From Autumnicola patrickiae (lineage in GTDB: Bacteria; Bacteroidota; Bacteroidia; Flavobacteriales; Flavobacteriaceae), in the NCBI RefSeq assembly GCF_031846525.1, contig NZ_JAVRHM010000017.1:1-64000 (forward strand): a stretch of 64,000 nucleotides of DNA, read 5' to 3'. Made by a program: the position numbers and the translations under genes. Positions 34,420 to 42,395 of the stretch are shown here, one piece after another. Within the stretch, counting starts at the first letter, position 1. Every line of letters starts with the position of its first letter. The notes under the pieces were generated by a model. The model ran no database searches. It worked only from the letters and a program-made list of their open reading frames with translations, and was not told the origin of the DNA.

Positions 34420-36534
34420 ATGAAATTATCCAATCCTTTATATCTTTTAGTGCTCTTGTTTTTTGGAGCATCTTCTGCTGTTGGGCAGATGATGGAAGCC
34501 CCTCAATGGGAGGTCAGCCTTAGTAATCCTGATGCTGAGCCGGGGGAAAAGGTGATTCTTCATTTTGAAGCAGAAATTCCCGATGACTGGTATATGTATT
34601 CCAATGATCTTGATCCTGATGTAGGACCTCTCCTGACAGAATTTAACTTTGAAGAGAGTGAAGAATATGAACTTCTTGGAGATATCAAGCCGGTAGGGCA
34701 AAAGAAAAAATATGATGAAATCTGGGAGGGAGAAATCAGTTATTTTACCGGAACGGCCAACTTCTCCCAGGAAATGCTTATAAAGAAGGATTCCCCCGAA
34801 TTCAGGGGGAATATTTTCTTCCAGATCTGTACGGATGTCACCGGACAGTGCATTCCTTTTGATACAGATTTTGCCTTTGATGCTACAGGGAACTCCATTG
34901 CAGCAGATGCCGAAGAAGCTGAGGCAGGAGGCTCAGGGATCACAAATATGCTCTCCTCCCGGGAAACTACTGTAGCAACGGGGAATGAAACCGCTGATGC
35001 AGGGGAAGGTGCTGAGAAAAGCCTGGAACCATTTCAGAATTCCTTTACCAGGGAATCTGATGAGGATGGTCAGACCTGGGCCGGATTACTGACCTTCTTT
35101 TTTATCTCCTTTGGAGCCGGTTTTGCAGCTTTGCTGACTCCCTGTGTTTTTCCAATGATACCCATGACCGTAACCTTTTTCACAAAGGGTTCGGGAGGTA
35201 AAAAAGGAAAGGTGAACGCGCTGCTGTACGGGCTGTTTATAATTGCCATTTACACCATTGTCGGGACCTTGTTTGCAGTGCTTTTTGGCGCCGGATTCGC
35301 AAATTTCCTTTCCACCCACTGGCTGCCGAATCTTCTGTTCTTTGCAATATTTCTGCTGTTTGCACTTTCTTTTTTCGGGATGTTTGAAATCAGGCTACCG
35401 AATAAACTGGTGAACCGAGTAGATAAACAAGCCGATAGGGGAGGCCTGGTCGGAATATTCTTTATGGCCTTTACCCTGGTGCTGGTAAGCTTTAGTTGCA
35501 CCGGTCCTATTGCAGGAACTATCCTGCTGCAGGCAGCCAGTGGTGAAGCCATTATGCCTCTTATAGGAATGCTTGGGTTCTCCCTGGCTTTTGCCATCCC
35601 CTTTACGCTGTTTGCCTTTTTCCCCGGTTGGCTAAGTTCGCTTCCCAAGAGTGGGGGCTGGTTGAATACAGTAAAGGTGATCCTAGGATTTCTTGAACTG
35701 GCACTTGCCTTGAAATTCCTGAGTATAGTGGACCAGGTGTACCACTGGAATATCCTTGACAGGGACATTTACCTTGCCCTCTGGATCGTAATATTTACTC
35801 TTTTAGGTTTTTATCTGCTAGGAAAGCTTGTGTTTCCTCACGAAAAGAAGATAGAGAGTATTTCCTTTCCTCGGCTCATGTCAGCAATTCTGGTGTTCAG
35901 TTTTGTGATGTACCTCATACCGGGTCTTTTCGGTGCGCCCTTGAAAGCACTTTCAGGGTACTTACCGCCTATGGGATCGCAGGATTTTAATATGGTAACG
36001 GCTTCTGTTGGCCCTGAGCCTGAAAGTAGTTCCAACTCCTGCGGAATACCCTTGTACAGCGACTTCCTTGAATTGCCTCATGGGATACAGGGATTTTTTG
36101 ACTATGAACAGGCTGTTGCCTGCGCCAGGAAACAAAACAAACCACTTTTTATTGATTTTACGGGCCACGGCTGCGTGAACTGCCGTGAAATGGAGGCAAA
36201 CGTCTGGAGTGATCCAGAAGTCCTTAAAAGACTCAAAAATGATTATGTAGTGGTGGCCTTGTATGTTGACGAAAAAACAATATTGCCAAAGGATAAATGG
36301 TATACTTCTTCTTATGATGGAAAGACCAAAAAAACAATAGGGGCACAAAATATGGATTTTATGATCCAAAAACTTAATGCCAATGCACAACCCTATTATA
36401 CACTACTGGGAGAAGAAGGGAAACTGCTTGCAGCACCCAAAGGATATGATCTTGATGTGGCAGCATTTATTTCCTTCTTGGATAAGGGGAAACACGAATT
36501 TTACAATGGAGGTCTGGAATTTGAAAAAGGATAA
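34420..36534 (+). CDS. dsbD: Thiol:disulfide interchange protein DsbD
   Basis: 704 residues from ATG 34420. Signal peptide; N-terminal DsbD-alpha-like domain (about 25-160) with a lone CysX4Cys (ICTDVTGQCIPFD); an acidic linker; an eight-helix core with LLTPCVFPMIPMTVTFF and SFSCTGPIAGTILLQAA, the membrane cysteine pair; and a C-terminal thioredoxin domain with GHGCVNCREMEANVW near residue 585. DsbD moves electrons from cytoplasmic thioredoxin to periplasmic thiol proteins. It follows TlpA after a terminator, so TlpA is a plausible substrate. Reduction of periplasmic persulfide or thiosulfonate would suit the island. Confidence 0.92.
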   Translation: MKLSNPLYLLVLLFFGASSAVGQMMEAPQWEVSLSNPDAEPGEKVILHFEAEIPDDWYMYSNDLDPDVGPLLTEFNFEESEEYELLGDIKPVGQKKKYDEIWEGEISYFTGTANFSQEMLIKKDSPEFRGNIFFQICTDVTGQCIPFDTDFAFDATGNSIAADAEEAEAGGSGITNMLSSRETTVATGNETADAGEGAEKSLEPFQNSFTRESDEDGQTWAGLLTFFFISFGAGFAALLTPCVFPMIPMTVTFFTKGSGGKKGKVNALLYGLFIIAIYTIVGTLFAVLFGAGFANFLSTHWLPNLLFFAIFLLFALSFFGMFEIRLPNKLVNRVDKQADRGGLVGIFFMAFTLVLVSFSCTGPIAGTILLQAASGEAIMPLIGMLGFSLAFAIPFTLFAFFPGWLSSLPKSGGWLNTVKVILGFLELALALKFLSIVDQVYHWNILDRDIYLALWIVIFTLLGFYLLGKLVFPHEKKIESISFPRLMSAILVFSFVMYLIPGLFGAPLKALSGYLPPMGSQDFNMVTASVGPEPESSSNSCGIPLYSDFLELPHGIQGFFDYEQAVACARKQNKPLFIDFTGHGCVNCREMEANVWSDPEVLKRLKNDYVVVALYVDEKTILPKDKWYTSSYDGKTKKTIGAQNMDFMIQKLNANAQPYYTLLGEEGKLLAAPKGYDLDVAAFISFLDKGKHEFYNGGLEFEKG

Positions 36535-36629
36535 TTTATTTTCAAATAAACTTAGTTACGGTAATCTTTTTAACTTCTGGTGCGTTGACTTTCATTAAAT
36601 TAGTAAAGTAAGATAATCAACCTTAGGAA

Positions 36630-37127
36630 ATGCCAGTTATAAAATTACAAACTTTCATAAAAGCAAACAGGAATATTGTCTTTGATTTGTCAAGGAGTAT
36701 TGATCTTCAGTCAAAATTTGTAACAGGTTCCAACGAAAAAGCGGTTGCAGGAAGAACGAGCGGACTAATTAACCTGGACGAAACAGTTACCTATAGAGGA
36801 AAACACCTGGGTGTTATGCAAAGTCTTACCTCTAGGGTCACCGATTTTCATCGGCCACATTTTTTTGCAGATGAAATGCAAAAAGGTGCTTTTAAAAGCC
36901 TAAGACACGAGCATCACTTCACTGCAACAGAAGAAGGAACAATAATGAAAGATGTTTTTGAATTTCAGTCCCCTTTGGGCATTCTGGGGAAGCTTGCTAA
37001 TACATTATTCCTCAAATCCTATATGACTAATTTCCTCAAAAACCGAAACAAGATTATCAAGGATTTTGCTGAAAGTGAGAAATGGAAAGAACTTTTGCCC
37101 GAAAATAATATGGAGTATAATAACTAA
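36630..37127 (+). CDS. SRPBCC/START-like lipid- or ligand-binding protein
   Basis: 165 residues. The pattern of a polyketide-cyclase-like SRPBCC domain is clear: IKLQTFIKANRNIVFDLSRSIDLQSKF at the N-terminus, LDETVTYRGKHLGVMQSLTSRVTDFHRPHFFADEMQKGAFKSLRHEHHFTATEEGTIMKDVFEFQSPLGILGKLANTLFLKSYM. Family members bind hydrophobic ligands; the ligand here is unknown. It precedes a sterol-desaturase-like gene. GTTACGGTAAT at about 36554 is reminiscent of, but does not match, the operators of the island. Confidence 0.8.
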   Translation: MPVIKLQTFIKANRNIVFDLSRSIDLQSKFVTGSNEKAVAGRTSGLINLDETVTYRGKHLGVMQSLTSRVTDFHRPHFFADEMQKGAFKSLRHEHHFTATEEGTIMKDVFEFQSPLGILGKLANTLFLKSYMTNFLKNRNKIIKDFAESEKWKELLPENNMEYNN

Positions 37128-37223
37128 TTCCTTTTAAAAAGTAGGATGGATTTTTATATATAATTATTTTCAAGCTTAAAAATAAATAATTCACTTTTTG
37201 TAAAGGTTACTAACCTAGTAACG

Positions 37224-37237
37224 GTAACATAAGTTAC
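37224..37237 (+). promoter_or_regulatory. Crp-type operator (site 3) with -7 box, desaturase-like promoter
   Basis: GTAAC-ATAA-GTTAC. The centre (37230.5) is 29.5 bp before the perfect -7 box TACTTTTG at 37260-37267. Two further half-sites (GTTAC at 37206, GTAAC at 37218) lie just upstream and could bind a second dimer. Confidence 0.75.
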
Positions 37238-37286
37238 AGTCTTTAATGATTCGAAGGATTACTTTTGTGAAGTAAATAAACTAAAC

Positions 37287-38171
37287 TTGAATAAGTACAA
37301 AACAATTATTACAGAATCTTTTACAGGATATTTTAATTATCTAATTGATGAAATTTCAAATCCCTCTTGGACCAATTATTTCTATTGGTTAATTGCTCTT
37401 TCCCTGTTGGTCTGGATCATTGAGATCGTGATCCCCTGGAGAAAAGATCAGAAGGTTTTCCGGAAAGGTTTTTGGCTCGACAGCTTTTATATCCTCTTCA
37501 ATTTTTTTCTGTTTTCCCTTGTGGGATATAATGCCATCTCAAATATTGGAGTAGAACTTTTCAATGATTTCCTTCAGCTTTTTGGCTTGGAGAATATTGT
37601 TGCTTTTGAAGTTCGTTCCTGGCCGGTTTGGAGCCAGTTATTGGTAATGTTCGTGGTTGCAGATTTTATTCAATGGAATGTGCACAGGCAATTGCACCGT
37701 CAGCCGTGGCTATGGGAATTCCACAAGATCCACCACAGTGTTAAAGAGATGGGTTTTGCGGCTCAGTTCCGGTTTCATTTTATGGAAACAATTATTTATA
37801 AGACCATACAATATTTACCGCTGGCTATGATAGGTTTTGGGATTCAGCAATTCATTGTGGTTCATATGTTTTCTGTTTTTATTGGTCACCTGAACCACGC
37901 TAATGTTGGCTGGGGTTACGGACCTTTGGGCTACATATTTAATAATCCAAGAATGCATATTTGGCATCACTCAAAAAAATTACCAAAAGAGCATCCTTAT
38001 GGAATGAATTATGGATTATCCCTAAGTATTTGGGATTATCTGTTTCGAACGGCATACATACCAAATAATGGAAGGGATATAGAAATTGGTTTCTATGGGG
38101 ATGAAAAATTTCCAACAGATTTTAAAAATCAAATGTTATATCCTTTTAGGAACCCTAAGCATTTTAAATAA
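37287..38171 (+). CDS. Sterol desaturase/fatty-acid hydroxylase family enzyme
   Basis: 294 residues from a TTG start; no ATG precedes it in frame near the promoter. Four or five membrane helices and the eight-histidine diiron pattern: WNVHRQLHRQPWLWEFHKIHHS, then FIGHLNHANVGWG and NPRMHIWHHSK. Enzymes of this family use O2 and a diiron centre to hydroxylate or desaturate lipids. Bacterial substrates include sphinganine and carotenoids. Its site-3 promoter places it under the same control as sulfur genes, so membrane-lipid modification during sulfide exposure is possible but unproven. Confidence 0.85.
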   Translation: MNKYKTIITESFTGYFNYLIDEISNPSWTNYFYWLIALSLLVWIIEIVIPWRKDQKVFRKGFWLDSFYILFNFFLFSLVGYNAISNIGVELFNDFLQLFGLENIVAFEVRSWPVWSQLLVMFVVADFIQWNVHRQLHRQPWLWEFHKIHHSVKEMGFAAQFRFHFMETIIYKTIQYLPLAMIGFGIQQFIVVHMFSVFIGHLNHANVGWGYGPLGYIFNNPRMHIWHHSKKLPKEHPYGMNYGLSLSIWDYLFRTAYIPNNGRDIEIGFYGDEKFPTDFKNQMLYPFRNPKHFK

Positions 38172-38418
38172 ATCTTCCGTTCAAATTTGTGAAAATTTGG
38201 ATGGCTGATAACTATTTTATTTAATTTCTTTCTATTGCTGTAATATTAATTCTCATTCGCACCATCGGCCTCTTGCTGATTATTTTGAATATTCGGACTA
38301 CCCGATTGGTATGGAATCAAGGGAGAATGAAATGATCAAAATATCTTTTACCTTTATTGTTTAACCAATATTTACAGTAAATTGATACTATATTAGATTT
38401 AAGCTTCGAATTTCTTAA

Positions 38419-38790
38419 ATGAAAAATATAAAAATACCTGTTATAGCATTGCTATTTGTCTCCACAATAGGTTGTGAAGCCCAAAAAAGAGATGGAGTAA
38501 AAGTTCTTTCTCCCCAAGAAGCCACTGCAATGCTTGCGGAAGATGAATTGACTTTGATAGATGTGCGCACTCCCGAAGAATTTGCGGAAGGACATATTGA
38601 AGGTGCACAAAACATCAACTTTCTAAATGTTAATTTTAAAGTGCAAATGCAACAACTAGACAAGGAAAAACCGGTTTATATCTACTGCCGTAGCGGGAAC
38701 CGAAGTGCAAAAGCAGCAGAGAAACTCCAGGAAATGGGCTTTCAAAAAATCTATGATATTGAAGGCGACATTTTGAACTGGGAAGGCTAA
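38419..38790 (+). CDS. Rhodanese-domain lipoprotein
   Basis: 123 residues. Lipoprotein signal with the lipobox ending STIGC at residue 18-19, then one rhodanese domain (LTLIDVRTPEEFAEGHIEGAQNINF) with active-site loop YIYCRSGNRSAKAA. It should be anchored on the periplasmic side and transfer sulfane sulfur there, near the DsrE and SoxB-like proteins encoded convergently. No island-type operator was seen in its 247-base upstream region; it may be constitutive. Confidence 0.9.
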   Translation: MKNIKIPVIALLFVSTIGCEAQKRDGVKVLSPQEATAMLAEDELTLIDVRTPEEFAEGHIEGAQNINFLNVNFKVQMQQLDKEKPVYIYCRSGNRSAKAAEKLQEMGFQKIYDIEGDILNWEG

Positions 38791-38810
38791 TGTTTCAAAA
38801 AGAGTATAAA

Positions 38811-38838
38811 AAAACCTGCAGCTTGCGCCGCAGGTTTT
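38811..38838. terminator. Bidirectional terminator between convergent units
   Basis: AAAACCTGC (38811-38819) and GCAGGTTTT (38830-38838) form a stem with A and T runs on both sides, serving the rhodanese lipoprotein on the plus strand and the SoxB-like operon on the minus strand. Confidence 0.85.
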
Positions 38839-38861
38839 GTGGTTTTGAAAAGACGTTTATA

Positions 38862-40517
38862 CTATTGGAATAAATATTCAGTCCCCGGTACTGTTGAAAA
38901 AGAATACTCTCCAAGATATTCACAGTATGCGCGGCCATCCAGCTTTGGAGAAACCGGGGAATTCTTTTGTAAATATTCCTCGACCACATCATGGATAGTG
39001 TAATCTTTTACTTCCACATCTTTCACATTAGGGATACGGCACAAATTATCAATAGGATCCCCGGGACGTACACAGGCAGAGATGGTGTAGTATTCATCCA
39101 TCTGCATTTCTTCTCCTTTGATCGTTATTGATTTAACGCGTTCTCCTTTGTCGCCCTGGCTGTTGAAATCAACCTCCATTCCGGAGAATCTTACCAGCCA
39201 GCCGCCAAACCTTTCGGTAGGAACCTTTGCAAAAGCATTATGCATTTCCCGCTCCAGCCAGTCTTTCACCTGTTGCCCAGTTACTTTTCCGGTTTTTACT
39301 TTTTCATTCACCGGAAGCAAATTCCAGAGATTTGCACGGGTAATAGGCGCAGGTTTTTCATTTTCAGGAACTATGGGGTTCCCGAACCTGAATCCGTTGG
39401 AAATAGAGATATCGGCTCCGGTTTTCCATCTTGCGGCATCGGTGATCATATTATCCATGGGATTTTCCACAGTAAGGTACCTGTAAATGGGCGTGGCTGT
39501 ATGTCCTACCACAGTCTCAAGGTGCTCTTCGTAAGGTTCCTTTGCTTTATCAACCAACTGCTGAAGTTCAGGATCTGCGGGGTAAACTTTCGGATCTACG
39601 TCCATTAGTTTGTACTCATCTCCTACCAGCTTTCCATCAACAAAATGCAACGTCAATTTCCCAACGAAAGAGCCAAAAGCTCCCGGCTCACTTACCTTGG
39701 CATATTTCCCCTGGATAAGTTCCCGCACCCGCTCGTGCGTATCATTCCCCAGGATGTAATCCACATCTTTTGACATTTCCTGGTTAGCAAGATCCACCTG
39801 TTTAAAAACTCCCATGTGAGTCACCAGGAAAAGCACATCTACTTCTTCCTCTTTTTTAACGGTGGAAATAAGCTCTTTAACTTCATCCTCGATCCCGCTA
39901 AAGGTAATTCCTTCACTAAAAACAGGATTTTGGCGCACCGGTACATCGGGATCATTAATTCCGATAAAACCAATTTTCACTCCTTCTATTTCCTTTGTCC
40001 AGTAGGGTGGGAAAAGTTCTTTCCCATCTTCTTCATGGAACATATTCTGGGCGATCACGGGAGTATTGTAATTAGTCATAATATCCATCATTCTGTCTTT
40101 TCCGTAGACTACTTCCCAGTTTCCGGGAATGATCAGGTCATAGCCCATATTACTGATGATCTCCGGAAAAATCCGCCCTTCTGAAAGTGCTGCATAACCG
40201 CTACCCTGGATGAGATCTCCTCCGTCAACGATCACCGTACGACCGGGGTTTTTTTGACGCTCTTCCTCAAAAAGGGTTTTGATATTGGCGAGACCGCCTC
40301 TTTCCTTAAAAACGATTTCCTCGTTTTCCCAAAACAATTCCCGGTGGGGATCCAATTGCCCGTGGATATCTGCTGTTTGCAACACAGTGATGCTAAGGGT
40401 ATCTTTTGCTGTTTCTTTATTATCTGAATTCTTTCCTGTTACCTGATTGCAGGATGCAAGACTTACCATTCCCAATACTGCCAGGATCCATAAGGATGTT
40501 TTCAAATTAAACTTCAT
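38862..40517 (-). CDS. SoxB-like metallophosphoesterase/5'-nucleotidase family lipoprotein
   Basis: 551 residues. Lipoprotein signal (MVSLASCNQ), metallophosphoesterase domain with ITVLQTADIHGQLDPH, IVDGGDLIQGSG, IIPGNWEVVYG, FLVTHMG and ILGNDTHERV, then a 5'-nucleotidase C-terminal domain (SISNGFRFGNPI...). The motif GNWE, with Trp in place of the His of GNHE in nucleotidases, is the SoxB variant; SoxB hydrolyses sulfate from SoxY-bound thiosulfate. No soxYZ, soxXA or soxCD is in the window. The neighbours are DsrE and DoxX proteins, so a thiosulfohydrolase acting on another carrier is plausible. Confidence 0.8.
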   Translation of the reverse strand: MKFNLKTSLWILAVLGMVSLASCNQVTGKNSDNKETAKDTLSITVLQTADIHGQLDPHRELFWENEEIVFKERGGLANIKTLFEEERQKNPGRTVIVDGGDLIQGSGYAALSEGRIFPEIISNMGYDLIIPGNWEVVYGKDRMMDIMTNYNTPVIAQNMFHEEDGKELFPPYWTKEIEGVKIGFIGINDPDVPVRQNPVFSEGITFSGIEDEVKELISTVKKEEEVDVLFLVTHMGVFKQVDLANQEMSKDVDYILGNDTHERVRELIQGKYAKVSEPGAFGSFVGKLTLHFVDGKLVGDEYKLMDVDPKVYPADPELQQLVDKAKEPYEEHLETVVGHTATPIYRYLTVENPMDNMITDAARWKTGADISISNGFRFGNPIVPENEKPAPITRANLWNLLPVNEKVKTGKVTGQQVKDWLEREMHNAFAKVPTERFGGWLVRFSGMEVDFNSQGDKGERVKSITIKGEEMQMDEYYTISACVRPGDPIDNLCRIPNVKDVEVKDYTIHDVVEEYLQKNSPVSPKLDGRAYCEYLGEYSFSTVPGTEYLFQ

Positions 40518-40527
40518 AAATGCTTTT

Positions 40528-40947
40528 TTATAGTTGTAAACTGTAATAATTTTTATTTTTCTGTAGCTGGATAAGGTGCGTATAAGCGTGATCCACTACT
40601 TCTATATAATCGTGCAGCTCAGCCGGATTAATTCCCAGCCTGTCCAGTGAGATCTTACAAACCGAAATGCTTACCCCTGCAGCTTTTGCTTCCTTGGTGT
40701 AAGTTTCCATTTCGGTCTTATTTGTAAGTCCTTTTACATTGGACCCATACATCACGATCTGGAAGTCGCCAAACTTTGAACCGTCCTCTTCTTTTAATGC
40801 TTCAGCGGTAAGGATGATTGGCTGTAGTTGGGGGATCTTAGTTGTTGATACCACATAATTGTTCAAATCTCCCTGCGGAGTTGTTTGTGCATTACCTGAA
40901 ATTCCAAGTATTATAAGCACCAATAAAATTCCTATTGATCTTTTCAT
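40528..40947 (-). CDS. Secreted DsrE-like protein, copy A
   Basis: 139 residues. Signal peptide ending GISGNAQ, then a DsrE/DsrF-like domain (PQLQPIILTAEALKEEDGSKFGDFQIVMYGSNVKGLTNK..., GVSISVCKISLDRLGINPAEL). The single Cys in SVCKISL occupies the position of the sulfur-carrying cysteine of DsrE/TusD. It is a paralogue of the next gene upstream (40960-41376). DsrE proteins carry persulfide sulfur; these secreted ones could be carriers for the SoxB-like enzyme downstream by 10 bases. Confidence 0.78.
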   Translation of the reverse strand: MKRSIGILLVLIILGISGNAQTTPQGDLNNYVVSTTKIPQLQPIILTAEALKEEDGSKFGDFQIVMYGSNVKGLTNKTEMETYTKEAKAAGVSISVCKISLDRLGINPAELHDYIEVVDHAYTHLIQLQKNKNYYSLQL

Positions 40948-40959
40948 GATTTCCTGTTT

Positions 40960-41376
40960 TTAAAGTGAAATGCTAGTGTAACCTTTCTTTTGTAGCTGAA
41001 GGTTGTATAGGATCCCGTTCTCGACAACGCGAAATTCTGGGGAAATATCCTTCCGGTCCACTCCAAATTTATTCAGAGAGAATCCACAGGCAACAAGCTC
41101 CACATTGTATTCCTTTGCTTTATTGATATATTTCTGCATCACTTCTTTATCGGTAAGCTCCTTTACGGTTTGTCCGCAAATGATCACCTCGAATCTTCCG
41201 AAGTTTTTTCCGTCTTCTTCAGCTAAAGTTTCAGCAGTTAAAAAAATAGGTTGTAGCTGTGGGATCTTCTTTGTGAGGACCACGTAATTTTCCTGTTCAT
41301 GCTGTTCCTGTGCATTGACAGGATTGGAGAATAAGATAAAAAGGAGTACGATAGTGCTTAAAAAATACTTTTTCAT
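40960..41376 (-). CDS. Secreted DsrE-like protein, copy B
   Basis: 138 residues, about 40 percent identical by eye to copy A: shared PQLQPIxLTAExLxEEDGxxFGxFxxxxxGxxVKxLTxK. Signal peptide ends FSNPVNAQ. It has two cysteines, one in VIICGQTVKEL and one in LVACGFSLNKFG, the second aligned with the carrier Cys of copy A. The pair probably arose by tandem duplication and may form a heteromer as in DsrEF. Confidence 0.78.
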   Translation of the reverse strand: MKKYFLSTIVLLFILFSNPVNAQEQHEQENYVVLTKKIPQLQPIFLTAETLAEEDGKNFGRFEVIICGQTVKELTDKEVMQKYINKAKEYNVELVACGFSLNKFGVDRKDISPEFRVVENGILYNLQLQKKGYTSISL

Positions 41377-41378
41377 AA

Positions 41379-41816
41379 TTATTTGTTTTTGAGGCTCAAT
41401 TCGGATTGAGCCGGGTTTGTTTTTGTTTCTTTCGAAAAGTCATTTATTATAAAAAACAGGAGTCCGCCCATGATGGCTACATTTTTAAATAATGGCCCCA
41501 GGGTGTGCACCTGCCCTACCTGTACAGTTATTGTAATAGGTATAAGTACTGCCAGCAGGATCATTGCAGCCCACCTGGTATGGGATCCTATTAAAAGGGC
41601 AATACCTGATATAAGCATGGCAATACCTGAAAGGATCACCATCAATTCAGGATCTCCAAAGAGATAGGCAAATTCCTTCAAACTAGCCGCATCAATGCGT
41701 TTTGCTGTTTGTTCGACGTTCATGAGGTGGTTGGAGCTGGCGATAAGGAATATGCCGCTAAGCATTACTCTCAACACCTGAATAGAACGACGGCTGACGG
41801 ATATATTAGTCGTCAT
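41379..41816 (-). CDS. DoxX-family membrane protein
   Basis: 145 residues with four membrane helices in the DoxX/DoxD pattern (RVMLSGIFLIASSNHLMN..., LSGIAMLISGIALLIGSHTRWAAMILLAVLIPITIT, FFIINDF). DoxD is the small subunit of thiosulfate:quinone oxidoreductase in Acidianus; DoxX members serve in several redox systems. The stop is two bases before the DsrE-B start, so it belongs to the same operon and could pass electrons from sulfur carriers to quinone. Function is inferred by context. Confidence 0.8.
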   Translation of the reverse strand: MTTNISVSRRSIQVLRVMLSGIFLIASSNHLMNVEQTAKRIDAASLKEFAYLFGDPELMVILSGIAMLISGIALLIGSHTRWAAMILLAVLIPITITVQVGQVHTLGPLFKNVAIMGGLLFFIINDFSKETKTNPAQSELSLKNK

Positions 41817-41896
41817 ATTATGTAAATTAAGGTTATTAGAACCTCAAAGGTTCTGTAAAAAGAATTGTATAAAGTCTGGGTATGTACGTTTACAAC

Positions 41897-42250
41897 CTAA
41901 ACCTTCGGGGGAGGGTAGAACCTTTCCTGAGTAGCTTCAGGAAGGGGAGGAGTATGATATGCATATTCCCGGGTTTCTTCAGGTAATATCCTCTGTTCCC
42001 AATTAAATATTTTAAACTGAAAGGCAGTGTTACAAAAAGAATCTATGGAAATATTAAGCTTACCCGAATCCTCAGAGAAGGATGTATTATCTGTTCCCGA
42101 AATTTTGGCATTCTGCTTTTTACATAACGGATTTACATAGGTAATTTCTTGGGCATCCAGAATGGCAACCAGGAGTTTTGAATCCATCACCAAAAATTTT
42201 CCAAAGAAAAGAATGGCAAAGAAAAGCGCTATGTAAGAGTTTACATTCAT
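41897..42250 (-). CDS. Single-helix hypothetical protein heading the SoxB-like operon
   Basis: 117 residues from ATG 42250 (a TTG four codons earlier overlaps the -7 box and is unlikely). Signal-anchor IALFFAILFFGKFLVMD is followed by a periplasmic part with cysteines in YVNPLCKKQNAK and DSFCNTAFQF, and a proline end (TPPLPEATQERFYPPPKV). The C-terminal PP resembles the secreted Cys/His protein at 18687, but no family is recognised. It is directly downstream of operator site 4a. Confidence 0.6.
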   Translation of the reverse strand: MNVNSYIALFFAILFFGKFLVMDSKLLVAILDAQEITYVNPLCKKQNAKISGTDNTSFSEDSGKLNISIDSFCNTAFQFKIFNWEQRILPEETREYAYHTPPLPEATQERFYPPPKV

Positions 42251-42288
42251 AAAGTTCGGCAAATATAAGAATCGATTTTTAATGCTTT

Positions 42289-42302
42289 GTGACTTATGTT
42301 AC
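42289..42302 (-). promoter_or_regulatory. Crp-type operator (site 4a), SoxB-like operon promoter
   Basis: On the minus strand GTAAC-ATAA-GTCAC (one mismatch). The -7 box on the minus strand is TATATTTG (42260-42267), a perfect match, 28.5 bp from the centre, one base shorter than all other sites. The leader to ATG 42250 would be very short. Confidence 0.6.
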
Positions 42303-42329
42303 ACAACCGGAAATTAAACTTTCCTGTTC

Positions 42330-42343
42330 GTAACTTTTGTTAC
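42330..42343 (+). promoter_or_regulatory. Crp-type operator (site 4b), porin-MFS promoter
   Basis: GTAAC-TTTT-GTTAC, perfect arms. 29.5 bp downstream is GAATATTG (42366-42373), a weak -7 box (two mismatches), consistent with a need for an activator. Confidence 0.65.
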
Positions 42344-42395
42344 TGAATATTGCAGGTGTTTTCATGAATATTGCAGCCAAATTTATAACCTGAAG

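Noticed and set aside
36551..36565. GTTACGGTAAT upstream of the SRPBCC gene as an operator
   Set aside because: Half-sites are in the wrong order and spacing, and no TAnnTTTG box lies 29.5 bp away.
38342..38418. Operator in front of the rhodanese lipoprotein
   Set aside because: TTAAC...TTTAC is present but has several mismatches and wrong spacing.
38862..40517. Naming the gene soxB
   Set aside because: No soxYZ or soxXA in the window and family limits between SoxB and nucleotidase cannot be settled by eye.
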